Below are positions 41,740 to 50,831 of a stretch of 64,000 bases of DNA, piece after piece (within the stretch, counting starts at the first letter, position 1; every line of letters begins with the position of its first letter). Source of the stretch: Paraburkholderia unamae (lineage in GTDB: Bacteria > Pseudomonadota > Gammaproteobacteria > Burkholderiales > Burkholderiaceae); NCBI RefSeq assembly GCF_003268775.1, contig NZ_QLSU01000013.1:186001-250000 (forward strand), written 5' to 3'. The translations under genes were made by a program, and so were the position numbers. The notes under the pieces were generated by a model that saw nothing but the letters and a program-made list of their open reading frames with translations, was not told where the DNA came from and did not search any database.

Positions 41740-42813
41740 TCAGCCCTGCGCGAGGTCGACCTGCGCGATCATCCGCTCGCCGTCGCGGTTGACGACGATC
41801 GACACGGCCTCGTCGGCTTGCGCGATCATCTTCTGCAACTGGCCGACGTTGCGCACCTTGACGCCGTTGACCGCGACGATCACGTCACCGGCGCTGATGC
41901 CCGCCGCCCGCGCCGGACCCGCTGCGCGCATGACCAGCACGCCGCCGTCGACGCCGATCTGCTGCGCTTCGTCGCCGGTGAGCTGCCGCACGGCCACGCC
42001 AAGGCGCGGACGCGGCGCGTTGCTCGCGTAACCCTGGTTGCCGCCTTGCACGATCTGCTCCTTCATCTGCATGGCTTCGTCAATCGGAATCGCGAACGAG
42101 AGACCCTGGAAGCCGCCCGTGCGCGAGTAGATCATCGAGTTGATGCCGATGACTTCGCCGTTGAGGTTGAAGAGCGGGCCGCCCGAATTGCCTGGGTTGA
42201 CGGGCACGTCGGTCTGGATGAGGTGCGTGGGGCTGTCTTCCGAGAGCTGGCGCGACTTCGCGCTGATGATGCCCGAGGTCACGGTGTTGTCGAGCCCGTA
42301 CGGCGAGCCGATCGCCACGACCCAGTCGCCCACCTTGCTGCTGGCGGGGTCGCCGATCTTCACCGTGGGAAAGCCGCTGCCGGGAATCTTCAGCACGGCC
42401 ACGTCGCCGGCCTTGTCGGTGCCGATCACGCGCGCGCGCAGCGTGCGGCCGTCGGTGAGCTTGACGGTGACGGCGTCGGCGTCTTCCACCACGTGGTTGT
42501 TGGTGAGGATGTAGCCGTCCTGGCTCACGATGAAGCCCGAACCCAGCGCGCCCGAGTGGCCGCTTTCAGACTCCGGGTTCTCCTTGACGACCTCGATGTG
42601 CACCACGGCCGGGCCGTATTTCGCCACGATTGCCGAGAAGTTCGGCGCCTGGCCCGTGGCGTTGTCCGCCTTGGGCATCGGCGCGGACACGGTGGTTTTC
42701 AGTTTGCTGCTTTCGTCCGCGCTGGCGTGCCCATGGGTGACGACCCACGTGCCGGCGACCGCCAGCGCGACACCGGCGATCAGGCCCCGGCGCCGATACT
42801 TATTCGTGCTCAT
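41740..42813 (-). CDS. DegQ/DegS-like periplasmic serine protease (S1C, one PDZ)
   Basis: A 357-aa trypsin-fold protease with an N-terminal signal/anchor helix (GLIAGVALAVAGTWVV). The triad is H107 in LTNNHVVED, D137 in DKAGDVAVLK and S210 in NPGNSGGPL. One PDZ domain follows (about 260-350, PRLGVAVRQLTGDEAQ to SAGDVIVAVNGVKV), not two as in DegP. The layout fits DegS or a short DegQ, acting in envelope protein quality control. It is convergent with the hydrolase gene. No clear sigma-E-type promoter could be picked out upstream. Confidence 0.92.
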   Translation of the reverse strand: MSTNKYRRRGLIAGVALAVAGTWVVTHGHASADESSKLKTTVSAPMPKADNATGQAPNFSAIVAKYGPAVVHIEVVKENPESESGHSGALGSGFIVSQDGYILTNNHVVEDADAVTVKLTDGRTLRARVIGTDKAGDVAVLKIPGSGFPTVKIGDPASSKVGDWVVAIGSPYGLDNTVTSGIISAKSRQLSEDSPTHLIQTDVPVNPGNSGGPLFNLNGEVIGINSMIYSRTGGFQGLSFAIPIDEAMQMKEQIVQGGNQGYASNAPRPRLGVAVRQLTGDEAQQIGVDGGVLVMRAAGPARAAGISAGDVIVAVNGVKVRNVGQLQKMIAQADEAVSIVVNRDGERMIAQVDLAQG

Positions 42814-43387
42814 AGCGAAGGTAAAAATGGGAGGTTGATGAAGATGCGCGTAAGGTACTTTTTGCTGCTTAAACGTGACTTAAAGTGAAACGCGATCTTT
42901 TGCTCTCCGAAAAAGTCGATGTTCACGCAACCATCATAAAGGGCCGGAGTCGTTCGGATTCCATAGCGGGTGGCCATGACGCCGCCGCGCGATCGGCTTC
43001 GCCAGCCAGCGAACGAGCACGTCTTTTCCAAAGCGTCTAGTCTTGCGAAGTGGTGGCAGATTGCACCCGACGGCGGTTTCGGCGCGCGATGATGCGCTGC
43101 CGCAAGCGGCACGGTGAAAGCCGCGAGGAATTGAGGGCCGGAGTTGCGCGCGCACCTGGCGCGGCGGACGCCAATGGCTTGCTAACGTCCCGTTCGGGCG
43201 CGTGCAGGCGGGACGCCGGATTGCGCGGCGAGCGTCCGGCGCGACATGAAAAGTGATTCGTCATCCCAGGCATTTCACGTCACGCGAGGAAAGCGATGGC
43301 CCTTGCCGCACAGAAGATGAGCCGCCCGCCACGCGCGGGTACGGCTTCGTTGGCATCGGGCCGCAATGCGGTTGCGCCGGGGACGCC
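42814..43387. other. 574-bp divergent intergenic region, no gene seen
   Basis: Lies between the protease (leftward) and the AI-2E family gene (rightward). The protease-proximal 150 bp are AT-richer, with a TTTAAG direct repeat, and probably hold its promoter. Open frames in the rest are Arg-rich readings of GC-rich DNA without ribosome sites or family motifs. Confidence 0.5.
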
Positions 43388-44437
43388 ATGAAACAGGATC
43401 TTGTTACCGCCACCTGCGTGCTGCTCATCGCCGTCATCACGGGATGGGTGCTGTATATCGGGCGCCCGGTGCTGGTGCCGATAGCGTTTGCGATCATCAC
43501 GTCGTATGTGATTTACGGGATCGCCGAAATTCTGCGGCGCGTGCCGCATGTGGGCAAGCGTATTCGCGCCGGGGTGCGCTACTGGAGCGCGGCTGGGCTC
43601 ATTCTCGTGGCGGCGTGGCTGGCCACCGAACTGCTGCTCTCCGACACCGACCGCATGCTGGCGGTGGCGCCCAAATACGAAGCGACGCTGCTCGCGCTGC
43701 TCACGAAGCTCACGGCGCTGCTTCATCTGGAGACCGAAGCGTCATGGGCGGCGTTTCGCCGCGAGCTGCTCGCGGCGGTGAATGTTCAGTCGCTGCTCAC
43801 CTCGCTGCTCGGCTCGCTCTCCTCGCTCATGGCGACCACGCTCGTCGTTCTGCTGTACACGGCGTTCTTCATGGTCGAGATGGGGCGATTCCGGCGCAAG
43901 CTTTCGGCGGCCATGCGCGGCAAGGCCGACATGGAACCGGTGATCGACGCCATCAACGCGAAAATCGGCACGTATCTCGCGTTGAAGGCGCTGCTCGGTG
44001 TGGTGCTCGGTATTCTCAGCTGGGTGTGCATGCATCTGGTCGGGTTGGAGTTCGCGCCGCTCATCGCCGTGCTCATCGTGCTGCTCAACTTCGTGCCCTA
44101 TGCCGGTTCGCTCATCTCCGTCGCGTTTCCGGCCTTGCTCGCCGCGCTTCAGTTCGGGCAGTGGAACGAGCCCATCACGCTGCTCGTTTCGCTCTCGGCC
44201 ATCAACTTCGTGATGGGCAACGTGCTCGACCCGTGGCTCATGGCCGGGTCGTTGAACCTGAGCCCGGCGGTCATACTGATGAGTCTCGCGGCCTGGACCG
44301 CCATCTGGGGCATTCCGGGTGCCTTCCTCGCCGTGCCGGGAACGGTGGCGCTCACGATCATTTTTTCGGCCTTCAGCTCCACACGGCCGCTGGCGATGCT
44401 GCTGACGAAAGAGGACGTTGCGAGGCCGGTCGATTGA
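43388..44437 (+). CDS. AI-2E/PerM family transporter
   Basis: A 349-aa protein with about eight helices, in the pattern of UPF0118/AI-2E carriers: paired N-terminal helices, a soluble middle section (about 90-150), then VLLYTAFFMVEMGRFRRKL, PLIAVLIVLLNFVPYAGSLI and the typical terminal WGIPGAFLAVPGTVALTII. Members export small molecules or ions; the autoinducer role is shown for few. ATG at 43388 begins the first helix. A tandem 9-bp repeat crosses its stop codon. Confidence 0.87.
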   Translation: MKQDLVTATCVLLIAVITGWVLYIGRPVLVPIAFAIITSYVIYGIAEILRRVPHVGKRIRAGVRYWSAAGLILVAAWLATELLLSDTDRMLAVAPKYEATLLALLTKLTALLHLETEASWAAFRRELLAAVNVQSLLTSLLGSLSSLMATTLVVLLYTAFFMVEMGRFRRKLSAAMRGKADMEPVIDAINAKIGTYLALKALLGVVLGILSWVCMHLVGLEFAPLIAVLIVLLNFVPYAGSLISVAFPALLAALQFGQWNEPITLLVSLSAINFVMGNVLDPWLMAGSLNLSPAVILMSLAAWTAIWGIPGAFLAVPGTVALTIIFSAFSSTRPLAMLLTKEDVARPVD

Positions 44438-44457
44438 ATCGATTGAATCGATTGAAT
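44431..44457. repeat. Three tandem copies of CGATTGAAT
   Basis: Three perfect 9-bp units, the first of which contains the TGA stop of the AI-2E gene. Copy-number change by slippage would not alter the protein, as the stop is in the first unit. It lies in the 63-bp gap before the amidohydrolase. Confidence 0.7.
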
Positions 44458-44500
44458 TGACGGGACCGATCGAGCCGCGCCTCAACTTCTCGGGTGATCT

Positions 44501-45967
44501 ATGGCTTCCAGAACGAAACGTAGCGACAGGACACTGGCCCCCGCTTATTCCTGCCTGTGCGACAAGGCGCTGGCGAACTATGCGAACCGCCGCATCGGCG
44601 CCGATCTCGCGCGCCGCGGCTTCCTGGCGGGCATGGGCGCGTCGATGCTTTGCACCGTGCTGCCGGAACTCGCCCTCGCGCAGCAACCCGCCGCCGCCGC
44701 GCCTGGCGCGCAGCCCACGACGTTGACGAACTTCCGTCTCTTCGACGGCAAGTCGGGCGCGTTGCAGGACGGCATGTTCATGGTCGTCGACGGCAACCGT
44801 ATTTCGCAGTTGCGCCGCGGAACGCCGGGTGCGACGGACGGTCAGCGCGTGATCGACTGCGGCGGCAAGGTGATGATGCCGGGCCTCATCGACGTGCACT
44901 GGCACACGCTGCTTGCCGCGTTGCCTATTCAGACCATCATGCAGGCCGACCTGAGCTTCGTTTATCTGGCGGCGGGCGCGGAGGCGCAGCGCACCTTGCT
45001 GCGCGGCTTCACGACCGTGCGCGACGCGGGCGGTCCCGCCTTTGCGCTCAAGCAGGCCATCGACGCCGGCATGCTGAGCGGTCCGCGCATTTACCCCTCC
45101 GGCGCAATGATCACGACGACCGGCGGTCACGGCGACTTCCGGCTGCTGACCGATGTGCCGCGCACGTCAGGCCAGATCAGCGAGGTGGAGCGGACCGGCG
45201 CGGCCGCCATTGCCGATTCGGCGGACGAAGTCCGCCTGCGCGTGCGCGAGCAGTTCATGATGGGCGCCACGCAGATCAAGCTCGTCGGGTGCGGCGGCGT
45301 CTCCACGCCGCGCAGTCCGCTGGACATGCTCACCTTTACGGAGCCGCAATTGCGCGCGGCCGTCGAAACGGCCGCTGACTGGGGCACCTATGTGCTCGTG
45401 CACGCGTACACGCCCGAAGCGGTGAAGCGCTCGCTTGCCGCCGGCGCGCAATGTGTCGAGCACGGTCACCTGATCGACGATCGTACCGCCGAATCCATGG
45501 CGAAAAGCGGCACGTGGCTCAGCACGCAACCCTTCACGAGCGAAGAAGATGTCGCGCCGCTGCCGCCTTCGAGCCGGGAGAAGTTTCTGGAAGTCACGAC
45601 CGGCACGGACAACATGTACAAGCTCGCGCGCAAGCACGGGCTCAAGGTTGCGTTCGGCACGGACCTGATCTTTTCGCAGGTGCTCGCCACGCGCCAGGGC
45701 ACGATGCTCGGGCACCTGACGCGCTGGTATTCGGCTGCCGAATCACTGCGCATGGCCACCGGCGGGAACGGGCAGTTGCTGGCGCTGGCGGGCGAGCGCA
45801 ACCCGTATCCGCACAAGCTGGGCGTGCTGGAAGAGGAGGCGTATGCCGATCTGCTGGTGGTGGCGGCCGACCCGCTTCAGGACATGTCGGTGCTGGCCAA
45901 CCCGGATCAGAACCTGCATCTGATCATGAAAGACGGCCGCATCTACAAGGACAGGCTGAAGGCGTGA
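44501..45967 (+). CDS. Tat-type secreted amidohydrolase
   Basis: A 488-aa amidohydrolase of the imidazolonepropionase-like group. The N-terminus has a twin-arginine-like motif (LARRGFLAGMGASML, about 37-51) and an ALA-QQ cleavage region near 60, so it is probably exported folded. Metal ligands are H133 and H135 (LIDVHWH), Lys in TQIKLVGCGGV, His in LVHAYTPE and VEHGHL, and Asp in AFGTDLIF. The shared blocks GFTTVRDAGG and TGGHGDFR show it is a paralogue of the cytoplasmic enzyme at 146. A periplasmic hydrolase on a cyclic amide or peptide is inferred. Confidence 0.88.
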   Translation: MASRTKRSDRTLAPAYSCLCDKALANYANRRIGADLARRGFLAGMGASMLCTVLPELALAQQPAAAAPGAQPTTLTNFRLFDGKSGALQDGMFMVVDGNRISQLRRGTPGATDGQRVIDCGGKVMMPGLIDVHWHTLLAALPIQTIMQADLSFVYLAAGAEAQRTLLRGFTTVRDAGGPAFALKQAIDAGMLSGPRIYPSGAMITTTGGHGDFRLLTDVPRTSGQISEVERTGAAAIADSADEVRLRVREQFMMGATQIKLVGCGGVSTPRSPLDMLTFTEPQLRAAVETAADWGTYVLVHAYTPEAVKRSLAAGAQCVEHGHLIDDRTAESMAKSGTWLSTQPFTSEEDVAPLPPSSREKFLEVTTGTDNMYKLARKHGLKVAFGTDLIFSQVLATRQGTMLGHLTRWYSAAESLRMATGGNGQLLALAGERNPYPHKLGVLEEEAYADLLVVAADPLQDMSVLANPDQNLHLIMKDGRIYKDRLKA

Positions 45968-45979
45968 GGAGGGCTGCGC

Positions 45980-46180
45980 TCAACGCCGCAGCAGCCAGAA
46001 TAGCAGCGACACCGCCACCGAGATCACGATGCACGTGACCACGGGAAAGTGGAAGCTGAATCCGTCGCGCACGATATGAATGTCGCCCGGCAGGCGGCCG
46101 AACGGGATGCGCGCGAGCCAGCGCCAGGCCAGGCCGACAAGCACGCACAACAGGCCAATGGCGATCAGGTAACGGTTCAT
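45980..46180 (-). CDS. Small membrane protein, DUF2905 family
   Basis: A 66-aa protein with two transmembrane helices, YLIAIGLLCVLVGLAW and VVTCIVISVAVSLLFWLL, joined by the family-defining loop FGRLPGDIHI. The start at 46180 gives the standard length. The function of the family is unknown. It is convergent with the amidohydrolase, ending 12 bp away. Confidence 0.88.
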   Translation of the reverse strand: MNRYLIAIGLLCVLVGLAWRWLARIPFGRLPGDIHIVRDGFSFHFPVVTCIVISVAVSLLFWLLRR

Positions 46181-46251
46181 GAAGCTGCGACGCGCGGTGG
46201 CCGAAAACACCATCATAGGCTCACGCGCGCGACCCTGTCACCGCCGCCGCT

Positions 46252-47811
46252 TTACCACAGGCCGTAGAAAACGCCGGCTTCCCGGTCGCGGTGCGTTTCG
46301 GCCGCCACGGACGCGGGCGAGACGGTGGTGCGCGTGCGGCGATTGCAGAACCAGTCGAGCAGGCGTGCACGCATGGCGTCGATCACGGGCGCCGAGGCCG
46401 CGTCGCCTGCGCAATCGCGCAGTTCCTGCGGATCGCGTTCGAGGTCGAATAGCTGCGGCGCGAAACCTTGCCAGTGAATGTACTTCCACTTCGCGGTGCG
46501 CACCATCCATGCGCGGCACGCGTCGGGCTCGCGGCCGAGCAAGAGACGCGATTCGCGGTACGCATAGTCGAGTTCGGAGAAGACCGCGTCGCGCCAGTGG
46601 TCCGGCGTGCCCGCCGCGCGCGTGAGCGCGAGCAGCGAGCGGCCTTCCAGGCGCTCGGTGGCGAGCGGCTGGCCGAGCGCCTCCAGGATCGTCGGCACGG
46701 TGTCGATGGCCTCGACGAATTCCTCGCGCACCTGGCCGCGCTGCGCGTCGGCTTGCGCGGACGGGTCGTAGACCAGATACGGCACGCGCTGCACGGTGTC
46801 GTAGAACAACTCCTTTTCGCCCAGCCAGTGGTCGCCGAGAAAATCGCCGTGATCGGACGTGAATACGATGAGCGTGTCGCGCCAGCCATCCACGCGGTCC
46901 AGGGCCTCCCACAGACGGCCGAGATGGTCGTCGAGCTGGCTGATGAGCCCCTGATACGCGGGGCGCACGGTACGGACTGTCTCAGCGCGCGCGAAGTTGA
47001 CGCTCTCCTCCTGGCGGCGGTAGGCCGAGATTACCGGGTGCGCGTCGCGCAGTTCGTCAGGATGCCGAACGACGGGAAGGCATTGGTCCGCCGTATAGCG
47101 GTTGTGATACGGCGCGGGCGCCATGTAAGGCCAGTGCGGCTTGACGTACGAGAGATGCAGAACCCATGGCTCGTCGCGGTGCTTCTCGATGAATTCGATC
47201 GCCTGATTCGTCGTGTATGCGGTTTCCGAATCCTGCTCGGCCACGCGGGCGGGCAGATACGAGTGCCGCATATGCCAGCCGTTCACAACCTGGCCTTGCT
47301 CGTCGATGGCCGAGATGACGTAGTCGCTCCACGGGTCGTCGCCCTCGTAGCCGCGCGCGCGCAGGTACTGCGCATAGCTGCCCACGGGCTCGGCGCGGTG
47401 GCCGTCGTAGCGGTCGACCAGCGTGAAATAGCCCTCGCGCAGCAGCGCGGCCAGTTCGCTGTCGCCCTCGATGCCAAGGCGCTGGTAAGTCGCCTGGTCC
47501 GAGGAGAAGTGGCTCTTGCCGCACAACGCGAGGCGCATGCGCTGCTCGGCGAGGTAGGCGCCGAGCGTCATTTCGCTCGCGGGCAGCGGCACGCAGTTCC
47601 AGCTCGCGCCGTGACTCGATACATAACGCCCCGTGTAGAACGACATGCGCGAGGGACCGCACACGCCCGATTGCACGAAGGCGTTCGAAAAGCGGTTGCC
47701 GCACTGCGCGAGCAGGTCGATGTTGGGCGTGCGCAGGTACGGGTGGCCGTAGCACGACAGATGATCTGCGCGCAACTGGTCGCACATGATGAACAGGACG
47801 TTGCGGGTCAT
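46252..47811 (-). CDS. Sulfatase / phosphonate monoester hydrolase-like enzyme
   Basis: A 519-aa alkaline-phosphatase-superfamily hydrolase. Metal ligands lie in NVLFIMCDQLRAD and FTSDHGDFLGDH. The nucleophile motif VCGPSRMSFYTGRY has C51 in C-x-P-x-R form, the sequence oxidised to formylglycine in sulfatases and phosphonate monoester hydrolases. SYVKPHWPYMAPAPY carries further active-site residues. No signal peptide, so cytoplasmic like the Burkholderia PMH, which also has CGP at this place. It follows an MHS carrier by 50 bp, presumably its substrate importer. Sulfate or phosphonate ester cannot be decided. Confidence 0.87.
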   Translation of the reverse strand: MTRNVLFIMCDQLRADHLSCYGHPYLRTPNIDLLAQCGNRFSNAFVQSGVCGPSRMSFYTGRYVSSHGASWNCVPLPASEMTLGAYLAEQRMRLALCGKSHFSSDQATYQRLGIEGDSELAALLREGYFTLVDRYDGHRAEPVGSYAQYLRARGYEGDDPWSDYVISAIDEQGQVVNGWHMRHSYLPARVAEQDSETAYTTNQAIEFIEKHRDEPWVLHLSYVKPHWPYMAPAPYHNRYTADQCLPVVRHPDELRDAHPVISAYRRQEESVNFARAETVRTVRPAYQGLISQLDDHLGRLWEALDRVDGWRDTLIVFTSDHGDFLGDHWLGEKELFYDTVQRVPYLVYDPSAQADAQRGQVREEFVEAIDTVPTILEALGQPLATERLEGRSLLALTRAAGTPDHWRDAVFSELDYAYRESRLLLGREPDACRAWMVRTAKWKYIHWQGFAPQLFDLERDPQELRDCAGDAASAPVIDAMRARLLDWFCNRRTRTTVSPASVAAETHRDREAGVFYGLW

Positions 47812-47861
47812 GTCAGGAAATTCAGGAGTCCGTGTTGATATGGCGTGAGGAACGTGAGCGA

Positions 47862-49181
47862 TCAGCGCGCGGTCGCATCGGGCTTCAATGCGTCGTCGTA
47901 GGGCGAGCCGCCCGCGCACGGCGCGGTTTCCGGCATGGCGAGCAAGGCGAGCACGCCGACCACGGCTGCCGTCGTCACGAACAGCGCGGGCATCATCTTG
48001 TTGCCGGTGACGCCGATGAGCCAGGCGACGGCGAACGGCGCGATGCCGCCAAAGAGCGTGGTGGCGAGGTTGTACGAGATCGACAGACCCGTGGCGCGCG
48101 TGCGCGTGGGGAACAGTTCGGCGAGCGCGGTCGACGCCGGCCCGAGCGCGGCGGCCATGAGGACGGCGAACACGGTTTCGACGGCGAGCAGCCGCCCGAG
48201 GCTCGGCCCGGCAATCAGCCACGCGAACAGCGGATAGAGCGTGAGGATATAGCCGACCATCGAAACGGCCATGACGGGTTTGCGGCCCACGCGGTCGGAA
48301 AGCAGGCCGAACAGCGGAATCAGCGCCATGCGTGCGGCGCCGGTGAACATCAGCACGATGAATGGCGCGTCCACTCGCAGCTTGAGTTGCTGCACGGAAT
48401 AGATCGGCAGATAGACGTTGAGCACGTATTGGGCGACCGAGCCGAACACCGTCAGGCCGAACGCGATCACGAGCGAAGCGCGGTTGTTGACCCAGAGGTC
48501 GCGCAGCAGGGCGCTTGCGCGCGGCTGGGCTTCCCTGGCTGCCGCCGTGTAGGCGGGCGCCTCGTGCAGACGCGTGCGAATATAGAAGCCGACCGGACCG
48601 ATCAGCAGTCCGAACAGAAAGGGAAGGCGCCAGCCCCAGGCGTCGAGCGAGGCGGCGGGCAGGCCGCGCGTGACGAGCGCGCCCATGCCCGCCGCGACGA
48701 CCGCCGCGCAAAACTGCCCGAAGTTCTGCCAGCTGCCGTAATAACCGCGCCGCATGCGCGGAGCGTACTCGATCAGCATGGAGGTCGAACTGCCGAACTC
48801 GCCGCCCGCCGACAGTCCTTGCAGCAGCCGCGCGAACACGATCAGCACGGGCGCGGCAACGCCGATGCTCGCATAGCTCGGCGTGAACGCCATGATGGCC
48901 GAGGAAACGGTCATGAGCAGAATGACGAGCGAAAGCGCGGCCTTGCGGCCGGCGCGGTCCGCGTAAATGCCGAGCAGGATGCCGCCGAGCGGCCGCACGA
49001 GAAATGCGCTGGCGAAGGTGGCCGTGGCGAACAGCGTCGCGACGCTCGGGTCGGTCGCCGGAAAGAACTGGCGCGCGATCACCACGGAGAGAAACCCGAA
49101 CACGATGAAGTCGTACCACTCGAAGGCATTGCCGATGGTGGCGGCGACGATGGCGCGCCGGTGCTGGGCGGGAATGGTCAT
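47862..49181 (-). CDS. MFS transporter of the MHS (ProP/KgtP) family
   Basis: A 439-aa metabolite:H+ symporter with 12 helices. Diagnostic stretches are IGNAFEWYDFIVFGFLS, FASAFLVRPLGGILLGIYADRAGRK and FARLLQGLSAGGEFGSST. The start at 49181 is chosen for GAGGAG 9 bases upstream. It precedes the sulfatase-like gene on the same strand and is divergent from a LysR gene, suggesting import of the sulfate or phosphonate ester under that regulator's control. Confidence 0.9.
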   Translation of the reverse strand: MTIPAQHRRAIVAATIGNAFEWYDFIVFGFLSVVIARQFFPATDPSVATLFATATFASAFLVRPLGGILLGIYADRAGRKAALSLVILLMTVSSAIMAFTPSYASIGVAAPVLIVFARLLQGLSAGGEFGSSTSMLIEYAPRMRRGYYGSWQNFGQFCAAVVAAGMGALVTRGLPAASLDAWGWRLPFLFGLLIGPVGFYIRTRLHEAPAYTAAAREAQPRASALLRDLWVNNRASLVIAFGLTVFGSVAQYVLNVYLPIYSVQQLKLRVDAPFIVLMFTGAARMALIPLFGLLSDRVGRKPVMAVSMVGYILTLYPLFAWLIAGPSLGRLLAVETVFAVLMAAALGPASTALAELFPTRTRATGLSISYNLATTLFGGIAPFAVAWLIGVTGNKMMPALFVTTAAVVGVLALLAMPETAPCAGGSPYDDALKPDATAR

Positions 49182-49318
49182 GTTGCGGGTCTCCTCGTTG
49201 GCGCTGCGTGTGTTGGTATGCATGGATGCAGCGGGGGACGGCGATGGCCGATGCGATATTGGGCACTATTTTGCGCAGCTCAATTCATGAGCGTCCAATG
49301 AGATATGATCGATGACCC

Positions 49319-49334
49319 ATAACGCTTTCGTTAT
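49319..49334. promoter_or_regulatory. Inverted repeat ATAACGCTTTCGTTAT before the LysR gene
   Basis: Perfect 6-bp arms with a 4-base spacer, ending 9 bp before the LysR ATG and within the divergent region of the MHS-sulfatase operon. Position suits LysR autoregulation; it also covers where a ribosome site would be. Confidence 0.45.
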
Positions 49335-49342
49335 CGAAATCC

Positions 49343-50353
49343 ATGCGTCCCGTCGATCAATATCTGTTCCGGCAATTGAAGCTCCGGCATCTGCATCTGC
49401 TGGTGGCGCTGGCCGATCTGCCCACGGTGGGCAAGGTCGCGGAGATGCTGCACGTCACCCAGCCGGCCATTTCCCGGATGATCGCGGACCTGGAGCGTGG
49501 CATTGGTCTCGCGCTGTTCGAGCGCAACGGGCGGCGCATCCGGCCGACGCCCGCGGGGGCGAGCCTCATTCGCCACGCGCGCGACATGCTCGCGCAGGCC
49601 CAGCGCGCGGGCGACGAACTGGAGGCGATTGCGAGCGGCATTGGCGGGCGGCTCGAAGTCGGTTTTCTCGCGGTTGCCGCCGCCGCGCTGGTGCCGCAAG
49701 CCACGGCGCGCTTCAAGGCGAAGGCGCGTGCCACGACGGTGGCACTGCACGAAGGCACGCTCGATCAGCTCATGCCCGCATTGCAATCGGGACGTCTCGA
49801 TCTGGTGGTCGGCCGCATCGCCAAGGACATGGTGGACGAGGCGACGCTCGCATTCGACCCGCTGTTCGACGACCCGCCCGTGATCGTCGCGGCGGCCGGT
49901 CATGCGCTCGCGCGCAAGCGCGCCGTGACGTGGCACGATCTCGACGGCCTCGCGTGGGTGCTGCCGCCGGTGAGCGCGCCGATGCATCGTCGCCTCCTCG
50001 CGGTGCTCGCCGATCACGGGCTCGGCTCGCCTGTCGACGTCGTCGAATCGAATACGAATCTCGGGGATCTGTCATTGCTGCGCGGCGGTGAGCGGCTCGG
50101 TCTGGAGCCGCGCTCGCGCGCGCTCGAACTCGTGCGCGAAGGCGTGCTGTGGATGGCGCCGCTCTCGCTTGGCAGCGTGCTCGGGCCGGTGGGCGTCATC
50201 TGGCGCAAGGAGGTCGAGAGCGCGCCGGCAGTGGCGCTTTTTCTCGATTGCCTGCGCGAGACGGCGCGCAGCATCGAGCCCGATAACGCGAGCGTGGCCG
50301 GGGGCGCGAAGCCAGTGCGCAACGCGACGAAGAAAAAAGCCAAGGCAACGTAG
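49343..50353 (+). CDS. LysR-family regulator of the sulfatase/MHS operon
   Basis: A 336-aa LysR protein. HTH: LKLRHLHLLVALADLPTVGKVAEMLHVTQPAISRMI; effector domain from about 95 (RLEVGFLAVAAAALVPQA). The start KLRHLHLL and a long C-terminal Lys/Ala tail (NATKKKAKAT) resemble the Cbl/GbpR-like regulators of aromatic or sulfur compounds. It is divergent from the MHS carrier across 161 bp, the classic LysR target arrangement. Confidence 0.9.
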   Translation: MRPVDQYLFRQLKLRHLHLLVALADLPTVGKVAEMLHVTQPAISRMIADLERGIGLALFERNGRRIRPTPAGASLIRHARDMLAQAQRAGDELEAIASGIGGRLEVGFLAVAAAALVPQATARFKAKARATTVALHEGTLDQLMPALQSGRLDLVVGRIAKDMVDEATLAFDPLFDDPPVIVAAAGHALARKRAVTWHDLDGLAWVLPPVSAPMHRRLLAVLADHGLGSPVDVVESNTNLGDLSLLRGGERLGLEPRSRALELVREGVLWMAPLSLGSVLGPVGVIWRKEVESAPAVALFLDCLRETARSIEPDNASVAGGAKPVRNATKKKAKAT

Positions 50354-50831
50354 AAAGTGAACGCGGGATGAGCGCAAGACGAGCGCGCCGCCATTGCTAA
50401 TATCATCGAATGGATACGGCGAATCATCGCGGCGAAACGTCGAGGGCCCGCCTGTGCGACGTCGCGTAATCACCACTGCAACACGTATCACCTGTATCAA
50501 AGTGTTATCGCGTGGGGTCGCATCATTCAAACGCGTGGCGCGCGCATTGCGCCGCCATCACGCCAGCGCCTTGAAAGAGGCGCACGTCATGCGGCAAGAG
50601 ATGGGTTTCGTCCCTGTCTCGATCCGCCATCTGGCGGAATTCGACGACTTGATCTTCACTGCGAAGTGGCTCATATTCAAAGTGAATTTTTTCAAGTCCG
50701 TCCAACGATCCGCGAAATCCAGCATCGAATAAGTCGCCCAATAGTCAAGCACGCGCTACTTCGTCAACCGCTGCGCAAAGGGTTCGAAGGGCGCCAGCGA
50801 ACCGTGTCCTCTTAGAGCTTCAATACCTGCA
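50354..50831. other. 478-bp region with no supportable gene
   Basis: Lower in GC than its flanks. Short open frames on both strands have mixed, non-hydrophobic sequences without ribosome sites or motifs I recognise. It may hold the promoter of the zinc-ribbon gene or remains of a decayed gene. Confidence 0.45.

Noticed and set aside
44431..44457. Short tandem repeat considered as a CRISPR-like array
   Set aside because: Units are contiguous 9-mers with no spacers and no cas genes in the window.
47812..49266. N-terminal extension of the sulfatase frame through the MHS carrier gene
   Set aside because: The stretch is Arg-rich shadow of the MFS gene in another frame; homology of the sulfatase begins at the ATG at 47811.
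50394..50732. Possible 112-codon gene before the zinc-ribbon gene
   Set aside because: No ribosome site, mixed composition, competing frames on the other strand, and no recognisable motif.
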